A stretch of 64,000 bases of DNA from CAYRDC01 sp964422925 (GTDB taxonomy: Bacteria > Bacteroidota > Bacteroidia > Chitinophagales > S012-47). The notes under the pieces were generated by a model. It was not told the origin of the DNA. It saw nothing but the letters and a program-made list of their open reading frames with translations, and made no database searches. Made by a program: the position numbers and the translations under genes. Shown here in pieces: positions 52,257-60,804 of the stretch. The DNA lies in the NCBI GenBank assembly GCA_964422925.1, contig CAYRDC010000005.1, positions 1 to 64,000 of the forward strand, read 5' to 3'. How positions within the stretch are numbered: the first letter of the stretch is position 1; each line of letters begins with the position of its first letter.

Positions 52257-53477
52257 TTAATCTTCCAGACGACCGGTAAACAGGAGATTGTCAATATCCG
52301 GAGATCCGGGGCAGCTCATGGGCTGGAGTTTTCCGCTGACCATACGGGTTTCCCCGTCTTTATCCGTCAATTGAAACCGGACCATGCCTGCTCCTTTGCC
52401 ATCGATAATAGCGGTTTGGACTTCCAGGAATTCATCCAGTTGTTCATCGGTGATCAGATCGTGGATATATTGCCCGTTCAGTTCAAAGAGTGGGTGTTTG
52501 TCAGTGTGGAGTGAATTCATTATCAGTCCGTCCGGAGAAAGGAGCAGTACCAAATGCACAGGCCTTTCGTTTACGGCAATATGAGCATCTGTTTCGTTTT
52601 GTTTCCTGGCAACGATATACACTTTGCCGGCCCGGATTTCCGCATTCCAGACCAGTGAAATGGTTTCCCGGTTTTTGGTTATTACCTTGCAGGTGAAATT
52701 CCGGAAATTCCGCCCTTCCAGTGTGTATTCCTTGATTACCGTCATAACTGACCGGATATCATCCGGGTGTATGATCTTCATAATCGGGAAATCCACCAAT
52801 TCTTCCCTGCCATATCCCAGAATAATTTCCCCCGCGCGGTTTATTTCATCGATCCCGTAGGAACCGGCATCGACCACCATCATGATATCGGCCGCATAGT
52901 CAACCATCAGTTTGTAAATCAGGGGCCGGGGCTGGTTTAGGATTGCATTTTCCATAGAAGGCGGGCGGTGCTCAAGTATAGAGAATTGCCGGGCGATGCC
53001 GATATTGTCTGCAAGGGTTTGTAATTGAAACAAATATTGTCCTGAAAAATAATTCCGTTGCCGGCTGCCCAGGCCCAAAACACCACATACTTCCTGCAGG
53101 CAATGGATGGGAATAAAGATCATTGACTCTGCCATCAGTCCAATCCGGAATCCTTTCAGGGCAGCTTCAAGGTTTGAGTGTATATCAGGGATTAGCAGGG
53201 CTTCGCCCATTCGCAGTACCTTGCCTGGGTTCCCTTCCATGCAGGTTTCTTCCGCCAGCCTGGCTTGTTGTGCAGTCAATCCTTTAGATTTAGCAAGGGA
53301 AAGGACGCCATCCGGGTTTAGCAAATATATTTCAACGGTATCTGGTTTAAGGACTTTATCCAAAAATTCAATGCTTTCATTCAGTACTTTATGAAAGTCA
53401 TGTAAACCATGCAGATACAGGATAAATTCCTCGAAAGCCTGGTTTACGGTATGCAGTTTGTTTTTCAGTGGAGGCAT
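52257..53477 (-). CDS. GAF-PAS sensor protein without an output domain
   Basis: 406 residues from the ATG at 53477; an in-frame GTG/TTG extension to 53516 is less likely. The N-terminal GAF domain (~15-170) contains LGLGSRQRNYFSG; the PAS domain (~200-310) has ADIMMVVDAGSYGIDEINRAGEIILGYGREELVD and HPDDIRSVM; and a second, diverged PAS-like region is at ~315-405. There is no histidine kinase, GGDEF or DNA-binding domain on the same protein, so it must signal through a partner or be a remnant of a larger sensor. No partner gene is adjacent. Confidence 0.82.
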   Translation of the reverse strand: MPPLKNKLHTVNQAFEEFILYLHGLHDFHKVLNESIEFLDKVLKPDTVEIYLLNPDGVLSLAKSKGLTAQQARLAEETCMEGNPGKVLRMGEALLIPDIHSNLEAALKGFRIGLMAESMIFIPIHCLQEVCGVLGLGSRQRNYFSGQYLFQLQTLADNIGIARQFSILEHRPPSMENAILNQPRPLIYKLMVDYAADIMMVVDAGSYGIDEINRAGEIILGYGREELVDFPIMKIIHPDDIRSVMTVIKEYTLEGRNFRNFTCKVITKNRETISLVWNAEIRAGKVYIVARKQNETDAHIAVNERPVHLVLLLSPDGLIMNSLHTDKHPLFELNGQYIHDLITDEQLDEFLEVQTAIIDGKGAGMVRFQLTDKDGETRMVSGKLQPMSCPGSPDIDNLLFTGRLED

Positions 53478-53546
53478 AATCCAAAAACCGGTGTTCCGAA
53501 AATACTCCTTCCGCAATTGAGAATCAACTTAAAACGCTTTTTAAAG

Positions 53547-54335
53547 TCAGGGAGAAGATTTTAAAAATACCTTTCGAATGGCTTTTTGCTGTAAAAAGTT
53601 CGGGATAAACATACCCAGCCGGTTGAGGTATCTGTTAAAGCGGCCGGGCACAATCACAGCTTTGCCTTTAAACAGTTTTTTTATCGCAAAACGGGCTACT
53701 TTTTCCGGGGTGAGGGCTGCTGCCATAGCTAGTCTGCCGGCCCGTTCAATTCTTTCCTGCACCTCTTGGTTGGTTAGTACCGCCCCGGGACAAAGGACAC
53801 TGATATTCAATCCCCGGCCTTTCAATTCTCCGCGAAGGGAGTGGCTGAAATTCAAAAGAAGACTCTTGGTAGCTCCGTACACGGTTTTAAAAGGAGAGGG
53901 CCGCATACCGGCCATGCTGGAAACATTTAGCAAGTAACTTTGTTCGTTTTTTAACAACAAAGGCAACAAGTGATGTGTTAACATAACCGGCACTACCGCA
54001 TTCAGTCGGATCATTTTTTCATAAAAGGCGGTATCTTGGCCCAGAAAACTTCCGGCATGCCCAAAACCGGCATTATTAATAAGAATCTGCAGATTTCCCT
54101 TTTGGTTTTTCGCCCAGTCTGCCACTTGTTGAACGGCATCTTCCCGGCAAAGGTCTGTTTCAAGGCATATGGCTTTTACATGATACTTCTTTGCAATGGA
54201 CCGGGCGTAATCCGGCAGGCCGCTTTCCGGCAGTGCCACCAACAGGAGGTTATAGTGGCGGGAAGCGAGTTCTTCGGCAAGCGCCCGGCCGATTCCAAGG
54301 CTTGCCCCGGTGATTAATGCAAAGCGTTCATTCAC
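53547..54335 (-). CDS. Short-chain dehydrogenase/reductase
   Basis: 262 residues, classical SDR. Cofactor motif TGASLGIG (9-16), LINNAGFGHAG, and active-site VSSMAG with YGATK (Tyr-x-x-x-Lys). The C-terminal ~60 residues are basic and hydrophobic (GKAVIVPGRFNRYLNRLGMFIP), as in membrane-associated DltE/YqjQ-like SDRs. The substrate is unknown. It is the last gene of the ClC-CPBP-epimerase-SDR minus-strand operon, 10 bp after the epimerase. Confidence 0.92.
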   Translation of the reverse strand: MNERFALITGASLGIGRALAEELASRHYNLLLVALPESGLPDYARSIAKKYHVKAICLETDLCREDAVQQVADWAKNQKGNLQILINNAGFGHAGSFLGQDTAFYEKMIRLNAVVPVMLTHHLLPLLLKNEQSYLLNVSSMAGMRPSPFKTVYGATKSLLLNFSHSLRGELKGRGLNISVLCPGAVLTNQEVQERIERAGRLAMAAALTPEKVARFAIKKLFKGKAVIVPGRFNRYLNRLGMFIPNFLQQKAIRKVFLKSSP

Positions 54336-54345
54336 GATGATAAAA

Positions 54346-55350
54346 TTAATCGATTAACCCTTCCCATTCCAGGGTTTTTTGCAATCCTTTCTTCAATGAG
54401 GTAAAAACCAGTCCCAAGCCGTCCCTGGCTTTCGCGGAATCCACAATCCACTCGTAAAAATAACGCCTGACCCAGGGAGGTGTTACCGGAGGGGTATATC
54501 CAAAAAAAGAGAAAAGCTTCAGGCCATAAGCTCCCATCAGCACCAGTCGTAAGGGAACCCGCCACAAACGGTGTCTTTTGCCGGTCAGCGCATCAATGGT
54601 ACGGAATAATTCCCTATAAGTGGCGTTTTCTCCGCCTAAAAGATAGATTTCCTTGTCTGTGCCGCGTTGCATTGCCAGTATATGCCCTTGTACCACATCA
54701 TCGATAAAAACGTAATTGCCCGATTGCCTGCCGTTACCCGGGAGCCAATGCCAATTGCCCTGCGCATAATCGCGGATCAGCCGGTTCAGCGGTAAATCTT
54801 TTCCTGCTTCTCCCGGACCATATACCCGGGTTGGGTTCACAATGACCACTTCCATGGGATGCAGGTTTTTTGCGGCAATCCATTCTTCCATGGCATGTTT
54901 GCTTTCCTCATAGGCATTGAACCATGGAAAAGTGCGCGTGGAATTTTCATGGATGGCTTCACCATTCACCGAAGGGCCGAACACGCCTGCCGTGGAGGTG
55001 ACCACCATCTTTTGCAGCCCGGCATCACGGGCAGCCTGCAGAACCGATTGAGTTCCTTCGCAGTTAATCCGGAAGTATTCGTTTTGATCCTTTACGGCCG
55101 GCTCGGTCAGGCCGGCTACATGATATCCTTCGCAGCATCCGTTCAGAGCCTCTTGCAGTTTATCCCGGTCGAACAGGCTCCCGTTGAATACCCGGATACC
55201 GGGATGGTTCAACAGCCGGGCTGCTTTCTCCGGGTTGCGTACGTAAGCATGCACCATGCATTCTTCCTCCGCCAGGACCAGGGCGAGGCGCTGGCCGATA
55301 AAGCCGGTGGCCCCGGTGAGGAAAACATGTTTTTGTTTATTTTTTGCCAT
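54346..55350 (-). CDS. NAD-dependent epimerase/dehydratase (dihydroflavonol-reductase-like)
   Basis: 334 residues, extended SDR. N-terminal VFLTGATGFIGQRLA binds NAD(P); the middle has HVAGLTEPAVKD, STAGVFGP, and the active-site motif YEESKHAMEEW (Tyr-x-x-x-Lys). It also has NPTRVYGPGEAG and a FIDDVVQGHILAMQRG segment. The closest described type is the DFR/hopanoid-associated sugar epimerase branch. Substrate unknown. It overlaps the CPBP gene by 14 bp, so it is co-transcribed. Confidence 0.92.
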   Translation of the reverse strand: MAKNKQKHVFLTGATGFIGQRLALVLAEEECMVHAYVRNPEKAARLLNHPGIRVFNGSLFDRDKLQEALNGCCEGYHVAGLTEPAVKDQNEYFRINCEGTQSVLQAARDAGLQKMVVTSTAGVFGPSVNGEAIHENSTRTFPWFNAYEESKHAMEEWIAAKNLHPMEVVIVNPTRVYGPGEAGKDLPLNRLIRDYAQGNWHWLPGNGRQSGNYVFIDDVVQGHILAMQRGTDKEIYLLGGENATYRELFRTIDALTGKRHRLWRVPLRLVLMGAYGLKLFSFFGYTPPVTPPWVRRYFYEWIVDSAKARDGLGLVFTSLKKGLQKTLEWEGLID

Positions 55351-56053
55351 GGCTCATTTCCGGGTTGGCCCGCAGGCTGAAATGCTCGGTGGACAAAGCC
55401 ATAGCCAGGTGCAGGATAAATGGAATCCAAACCGTACCGCTTTGAAGGGTCAACAGGCAGAGAAGCAATCCGAAAGGAACAGCCCCTGCCACTTCTTTCC
55501 TTCCTTTGTATATGTGAGCCAATGCGTAAACCGTGGTGTTCATCAGGATGGCCGGCCAGGTTCCGAATGGTCCGGCCGGGATCAATAATAACAAACCCCG
55601 GAACAGGGTTTCATAAGCGGCCAGGTATGCGGTCCACGTAATTCCGTTGAACAGGATAAGATTTGCAGTCCAGTGGTTGAGCCGGATTTGCGGATACACG
55701 GCCGCATTGGCTCCTTTCCGGTTGACTAAATAGTTAAAGCCAACGATTACCGGAATGCCAACAAGTATTGCCAGGAAGTCGAACTTTGCCGGTGCCGCCC
55801 ACCCGATATCTGCCAGGGTGGCATTCCCTGCCAGCAGCAACGGAATTACGGGCAAAAGGCCCAGCAGCACAAACCCGCCCAGCCGCTGCCGCAGGACCCA
55901 CCGGATCCATTCGTTTTTGTGCCCGGTTTCCGGCAACTTCCTGAAACCTGGTTCTGCCACCAGCAGGTAATACAGGAGGAATCCGGCACCGGACAAACCC
56001 ACTGCCAGGGATACGGTAAGCCATTCCGGATGCCATACCAATGCTTCGCTCAT
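55337..56053 (-). CDS. CPBP-family intramembrane protease-like protein
   Basis: 238 residues with about six transmembrane helices. The CPBP (Abi) motif 1 reads YETLFRG (147-153): the second Glu and the Arg of EExxxR are present but the first Glu is Tyr. Motif 2 shows NTTVYALAH with His180, and His215 lies in FILHLA. Such variation may mean an inactive or altered protease. Family members cleave or process membrane proteins and can confer bacteriocin immunity. It lies 32 bp after the ClC gene in the same direction. Confidence 0.82.
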   Translation of the reverse strand: MSEALVWHPEWLTVSLAVGLSGAGFLLYYLLVAEPGFRKLPETGHKNEWIRWVLRQRLGGFVLLGLLPVIPLLLAGNATLADIGWAAPAKFDFLAILVGIPVIVGFNYLVNRKGANAAVYPQIRLNHWTANLILFNGITWTAYLAAYETLFRGLLLLIPAGPFGTWPAILMNTTVYALAHIYKGRKEVAGAVPFGLLLCLLTLQSGTVWIPFILHLAMALSTEHFSLRANPEMSHGKK

Positions 56054-56085
56054 AGGTTTGATTTGTGCAGGCCTTCAAGCCCGGT

Positions 56086-58353
56086 TTATTTTTCCGCCAG
56101 CCGTATCAGTGCCTTCCGGTATGAAGAAAAAATCCGCGACTTAGATACCATCCCGATGTATTTGTCATTTTTATCCACCACCGGCAGGTTCCAGGCCCCG
56201 GTTTTTTCAAATCTATCCAGTACGAAAGCCATAGTTTCATCATCCCGGACCACAGCAGGCGGTTTCGTCATGAAATCCGACACTTTCAGTGTGTCGTATT
56301 GCGAATGATCGAACATTACCGAGCGGATATCATTCAGTATGACGATCCCAACCAATTTATTGTCCCGGTCAAGCACCGGGAAGAGGTTCCGTTTGCTGTG
56401 TATGATGGCCTGTACCATTTCCCCGAGGGTTTGTTCAGGCGATACAGGCATCAGGTCTTTTTCCAGCACCTGCCCGATTTTGAGGGTACTGACCAATGTT
56501 TGTTCCTCCGGTAAATAATCCGGTTCTTCCCCGCCAAATTTGATCTCGGAAAGCTTCCGGTTATAGGTTAAGGTAATGTCGGCACTGGTTATGATACCGA
56601 CAACACGCGGGTTGCTTTCATCAGACAAAACCAGTACTTCATTGACCAGGTTATCCCGCATCAGCCGGTAGGCTTTGCCCAGGGGCTCTCCGGCCCGGAC
56701 GGCCGGAATGTTTTCGTGCATAATTTCCTGGGCCGTCACCGACTGGGGATCCGGTTCGTGCAGGAGGTGTGTCACATCCTCGATGTTAAAACTTCCTACC
56801 AGGCGGTTGTCTTTGTCCACTACGGGAAATACCCGTTGCCGGCTTTGTTCTACAATGTTCATGATCTGCTCAAAAGAACTGTTTTGAGGCACGCAGGTAA
56901 AATTCCGGGTTCGCTTAAAGGCTTCAGCCACCGGGGTGGTTTCCAGAATATCCGGGGCATATTGCCCGAAATGAGCCTGTGAGAAGTTGTGATTGGGGAC
57001 CTGGCTCTGGTATATGCTCCATTTCTTAGCTACCAGGTAAGCCAGCGTACACACCCACATGGAAGGAAGGAGCAGCTCGTAATTTCCGGTCAATTCGCTG
57101 ACCATAATAATGGTGGAAATCGGGGTGTTGGCGGCTGCCGCGAAAAAACCGGCCATGCCAACAATAGTAAAAGCCGCAGGATGTTGCACTACATCGGGCA
57201 TTAATTGTTGCATCAGGAAGCCCATGGCCGTGCCCAGGGTACCGCCAATGACCATGGAAGGGCCAAAAACACCCGCGCTTCCCCCGGAACCGATGGAAAG
57301 GGAAGTAGTCAGTATCTTTCCCAAACCGATGACAAGCAGTACGGTAATTGTGACATTTGTTGTTCCGTGAAGCAGAATTTCCTGGATGATTCCATAGCCC
57401 CCTCCCAGCACATCTACGATGTAATGCCGGTCGTTAAAGAGAAGGATAAGCGTCAGTCCAATCCCACCGGTCAACAATCCGCCCAGGGCTGGTTTGTAGC
57501 GGTTGGGGATTTTCAGTTTCTGAAACCCGGCCCGGATGCCGTAAAAGGTTTTTACATACAAAAACGCAGCAACAGCCAGTAAAACGGCCATTATCCCGTA
57601 GGGCAGGAGTTCCAGCGGATTGGAAAACCCGAAATTGCTGGGTTCCACAAACATATGTCCCCATCCGAAAACCAGTGAGAAAATGGAGTAGGCAATAATA
57701 CTGGACACCGCGGCCGGCAGGATAACATCTGAATCCAGTTCCGGGTCGCTATACAGCACTTCTGCTGCGAAAATGGCTCCGGCCAGCGGGGCACGGAAAA
57801 TACTTCCGATGCCGGCTCCCATACCGGCCACCATCAGCCACCTGCGCATGCGTGTATTCAATCCAAGCCTCCCGGCCAGGAAACTTCCGAATCCGGCCCC
57901 GATTTGGGCGATAGGTCCTTCGCGTCCGCCTGATCCTCCGGTTCCGATAGTTATCACGGAAGCAAAAAGTTTGACAACCGGTACCAAGGGCCTGATGATA
58001 CCGCGGTTCCGGTGGTAGGCATCAATAACGGCATCTGTGCCGTGGCCTTCGGCTTCCGGGGCAAATCGGAACACGATCCAACCGCTTAACAGACCGCCAA
58101 GGGCGGGGAGCAGCACAACCACCCAGGGAATGAACGGACCGCGAATGAACCGGACGACCGCCTCTTCACCTCCCGGAGCCCCGGCTTCCAATCCCATCCA
58201 GTGCACCAACGATAGCTCCTGAACCAGGGATAACAGGCTTTGAAACAGGATAGCTCCCAAACCGCTGACAACGCCCACTACACTACCCAGCAACAGCCAG
58301 CGGCCGGCCACTTTCAGGTCAAAACTATGATTGAATCGCGCACCGACATCCAT
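56086..58353 (-). CDS. ClC-family chloride channel/transporter with four CBS motifs
   Basis: 755 residues. The ClC membrane domain (~18-450) carries GSGGREGP with the gating Glu145 and the C-terminal GSGGSAGVFGPS motif. At the position of the inner proton-path Glu203 of E. coli ClC, the sequence AGAIFAAEVLYSD gives Val199 after Glu198; Val there is typical of ClC channels rather than exchangers. The usual GSGIP motif reads GHGTD. After the membrane part, four CBS motifs form two pairs (~490-755), a putative adenine-nucleotide sensor. It starts a four-gene minus-strand operon. Confidence 0.92.
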   Translation of the reverse strand: MDVGARFNHSFDLKVAGRWLLLGSVVGVVSGLGAILFQSLLSLVQELSLVHWMGLEAGAPGGEEAVVRFIRGPFIPWVVVLLPALGGLLSGWIVFRFAPEAEGHGTDAVIDAYHRNRGIIRPLVPVVKLFASVITIGTGGSGGREGPIAQIGAGFGSFLAGRLGLNTRMRRWLMVAGMGAGIGSIFRAPLAGAIFAAEVLYSDPELDSDVILPAAVSSIIAYSIFSLVFGWGHMFVEPSNFGFSNPLELLPYGIMAVLLAVAAFLYVKTFYGIRAGFQKLKIPNRYKPALGGLLTGGIGLTLILLFNDRHYIVDVLGGGYGIIQEILLHGTTNVTITVLLVIGLGKILTTSLSIGSGGSAGVFGPSMVIGGTLGTAMGFLMQQLMPDVVQHPAAFTIVGMAGFFAAAANTPISTIIMVSELTGNYELLLPSMWVCTLAYLVAKKWSIYQSQVPNHNFSQAHFGQYAPDILETTPVAEAFKRTRNFTCVPQNSSFEQIMNIVEQSRQRVFPVVDKDNRLVGSFNIEDVTHLLHEPDPQSVTAQEIMHENIPAVRAGEPLGKAYRLMRDNLVNEVLVLSDESNPRVVGIITSADITLTYNRKLSEIKFGGEEPDYLPEEQTLVSTLKIGQVLEKDLMPVSPEQTLGEMVQAIIHSKRNLFPVLDRDNKLVGIVILNDIRSVMFDHSQYDTLKVSDFMTKPPAVVRDDETMAFVLDRFEKTGAWNLPVVDKNDKYIGMVSKSRIFSSYRKALIRLAEK

Positions 58354-58443
58354 TATGTGCCATGGATTTTTTCCCGGTGAAAAAACGGGCGCAAGTTACT
58401 GAGAAATTCCCGAAGCAGGATTCCCTTACAACGGCTTTATCAG

Positions 58444-60099
58444 TTAATACTTGCGTAACACCTCCCAGTTCTGCCTGAACCATTCATCTTCCAGTGTAAA
58501 GCTGAGCTTTAAGCCGGCAAAACAGGTGGTGGCGTATTTGCTTCCCTTGTACACTTCGGTGATGGTAAACCGGTATTTTCCCGGAGGGAGATAATCCTCC
58601 AGCGAACTGCTGATGTGAAGATCTGAAAAGACGAGTAATTTCCGGTAGTTGCCCCCAACGCGTGTCAGCACGAATTTCTTGACCCGGCTGTTTTCATTAT
58701 AGCTCTGTTCACTGCTTACATCCCCGGTCCAGAACTTCAAAGCATCCACCGGCTGGGTAATTTCAATTTCGAGGTATTGGTTAAAACCATAGCCTTTCAC
58801 TCCCTCGCACCAGCTTGTGTTTTCATTGAAATGGCCGGTGCGGACACTCTTCAGGTAACCGATCGTGTCACTGCCCACATCAAAAGCCCACCAGGGACTG
58901 TGTTTTTCGGGAAGCGACACTTTGGGGGTACCTTGAATGCAAGTGTTGGTTAACAGGCTTTTATAGTTGCCTGGTCCCGCTTTTTCGCTGGTTAGTGTGT
59001 CTTTGAAAATACTCAGGGTTCCGGTACTGCCTTCCTCAAAGGGAGGAACCCAACGACTGACGGCAACGGATACAGCCGGCTGCGCACAGGTCCCGGAAAG
59101 GGAACCGCTGCCTTTCAGGTAAGAGGATGCCCGTACGTTTTTCAGAGCTGCCGGCCAGTAAAGATAGTCGCTGTACGTGTTCCCGCACTCACAGCGCGGG
59201 GCATCATGGTGGTAAAAACCGACAATTTCGAATTGCTCCGGCTCATGGTCGCTGAACAAGGCTAATTTCTTATCATATCCAAGATCAAAAAGCTTGTATT
59301 CCATGTAGTATGGCAGGGTAAGGGTGGCGCCCAGGGCCGGCCAGGCCATGTACAGCTGGCTGATATTTCCAGCCCAGTCGCGCCCCCGCCCCAGAAAAAC
59401 CGAGGCGAAAAAGAGATTATCTCCATCGCCCATGTCAAAAGCCGGTACCGCGTAACTGATTAGTACCGTGCTTCCGCTCATCGGCTTCATTTGCAAATCA
59501 AATACCAATTTGAGGTCCATTTCCAGTACCGCGGCTTTATTGCCGGACTGGTCGTCCACCAGCCGGAATTCGGCAATCGCTTTCTGCACGCTTACTTGCT
59601 TATCGTCCTGGACGATATTGACGCGCACATTCAGCTTGTCCAGGTCCTCCACATTCAGGTACTGGCGGATAAAAACCCGGTGTCCGAATTGTTCGCGGAT
59701 ATGTGAGATGATAGCTTCGTGTGAACCGTTTTTTATGAATAAATCTGGGAGCAAGTCCGCCAAGTAATCATAAACGCGGGAGCGGCTGGCCCGGTCGAAG
59801 CGGGTAAAATACAACTTTAGTGGCAACACCGAGGGAACGTATTCATAATTGCTCCCCTGGTTGGCAAAATCATACAGGCATTTATAGCTGGCGGTTGGCA
59901 CGGGAAAATGGTCGGTTGTGTAGCGGATACTGAATCCTTCAAAATCAATAATTGCCTTATCAAGTGCCACATTTTCGTTGGCTTTTTGCGGGTAAATCAT
60001 CCCGGTTTGCCCGGTAGCCCCTACCAGGAATCCACCGGCCCGGGCGGAAAGTCCAAGGGCTAACCATACTATAAGAAAAATACCGTTTTTGCGCGCCAT
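58444..60099 (-). CDS. Secreted protein with NADase-type glycan-binding C-terminal domain
   Basis: 551 residues with a signal peptide (~1-21). The central part (~40-400) has no recognised family; it contains a LPYYMEYKLFDLGYDKKL segment and a Cys cluster (CECGNTYSDYLY). Residues ~425-545 match the NADase-type glycan-binding domain by eye: a SWCEGVKGYGFNQYLEIEI opening with the EGxxGxG pattern, LKFWTGDVS, NSRVKKFVL, and YRFTITEVYKGSKYATTCFAGLKL. That domain usually presents a partner enzyme to a glycan. The protein has no T9SS sorting domain or lipobox, so it is probably periplasmic or surface-associated. Confidence 0.75.
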   Translation of the reverse strand: MARKNGIFLIVWLALGLSARAGGFLVGATGQTGMIYPQKANENVALDKAIIDFEGFSIRYTTDHFPVPTASYKCLYDFANQGSNYEYVPSVLPLKLYFTRFDRASRSRVYDYLADLLPDLFIKNGSHEAIISHIREQFGHRVFIRQYLNVEDLDKLNVRVNIVQDDKQVSVQKAIAEFRLVDDQSGNKAAVLEMDLKLVFDLQMKPMSGSTVLISYAVPAFDMGDGDNLFFASVFLGRGRDWAGNISQLYMAWPALGATLTLPYYMEYKLFDLGYDKKLALFSDHEPEQFEIVGFYHHDAPRCECGNTYSDYLYWPAALKNVRASSYLKGSGSLSGTCAQPAVSVAVSRWVPPFEEGSTGTLSIFKDTLTSEKAGPGNYKSLLTNTCIQGTPKVSLPEKHSPWWAFDVGSDTIGYLKSVRTGHFNENTSWCEGVKGYGFNQYLEIEITQPVDALKFWTGDVSSEQSYNENSRVKKFVLTRVGGNYRKLLVFSDLHISSSLEDYLPPGKYRFTITEVYKGSKYATTCFAGLKLSFTLEDEWFRQNWEVLRKY

Positions 60100-60198
60100 A
60101 AATCTGCATTTTGAAAATAATGCCGAAAATACGGTAAATATTGTTTGAGTTGAACTTAATTGCTTATTCCCGTTTTGGCATCCGGGAAGCTGCCGGTG

Positions 60199-60675
60199 TC
60201 AAATCACCCTGAGGGATTGCCCGGGCAGGGTTCGCCATGAACGCTTCAGCATGGCCGCTACTTTCCGGTCAATGGGAAGACTGACCATTTCCGGCTGGAA
60301 GGTTTCGAGGTCCTGCCAGCGGAAAACTTCCCGCGTGGTTTTGTCAGGGAACGCGAAGGGGTGTTTAACCACTTTGGGTCGTTGTTCTGAAGCAGGTTCC
60401 ACCAGGTAATAAACGGCTATGACCTGCTTTCCGTCATTAAACATGGAGGGAACGAAAAAATCGGTGGTGTAAAAATGTTGCGTGACACGTATCGCAGTCC
60501 CGGTTTCTTCCAGCCATTCTCTTTCCAGGGCTTCCCGGAATCCTTCTCCGTATTGCAACCCTCCGCCCGGGAATTTAGTGATTAACCGGTCTTCAATCTT
60601 TTCATCGCTCAGCAATACCTGCCCGTTTTCAATCATTATTCCATACACCCGGAGGGTAAACCGGTTGATTTCCAT
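60199..60675 (-). CDS. NUDIX hydrolase
   Basis: 158 residues, cytosolic. The Nudix box reads GGGLQYGEGFREALEREWLEETG (Gx5Ex7REUxEExG pattern with all key residues present) at ~36-58. Upstream YGIMIENGQVLLSDEK forms the usual first strands. The substrate cannot be predicted from the fold. It lies on the minus strand, divergent from the phosphate operon. Confidence 0.93.
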   Translation of the reverse strand: MEINRFTLRVYGIMIENGQVLLSDEKIEDRLITKFPGGGLQYGEGFREALEREWLEETGTAIRVTQHFYTTDFFVPSMFNDGKQVIAVYYLVEPASEQRPKVVKHPFAFPDKTTREVFRWQDLETFQPEMVSLPIDRKVAAMLKRSWRTLPGQSLRVI

Positions 60676-60729
60676 AGGTCAGATTTAACGTAAAGGTAAC
60701 ATTCGCTTCACAGTTGGTTTACATTTAGT

Positions 60730-60752
60730 GTGTCATTTTGCAACATGTCACA
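60730..60752 (+). promoter_or_regulatory. Possible PhoB-type direct repeat upstream of the phosphate operon
   Basis: GTGTCAT at 60730-60736 and ATGTCAC at 60745-60751 share the TGTCA core and lie about 50 bp before the first gene of the pst operon. The 15-bp period differs from the 11-bp spacing of the E. coli Pho box (CTGTCAT-N4-CTGTCAT). The pair also forms a GTG...CAC dyad. It is a candidate operator only. Confidence 0.3.
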
Positions 60753-60804
60753 AAGGATCCCGCCTTCCACGAATGATACATTCACTTTTTAAAAACATAA
60801 AGTT

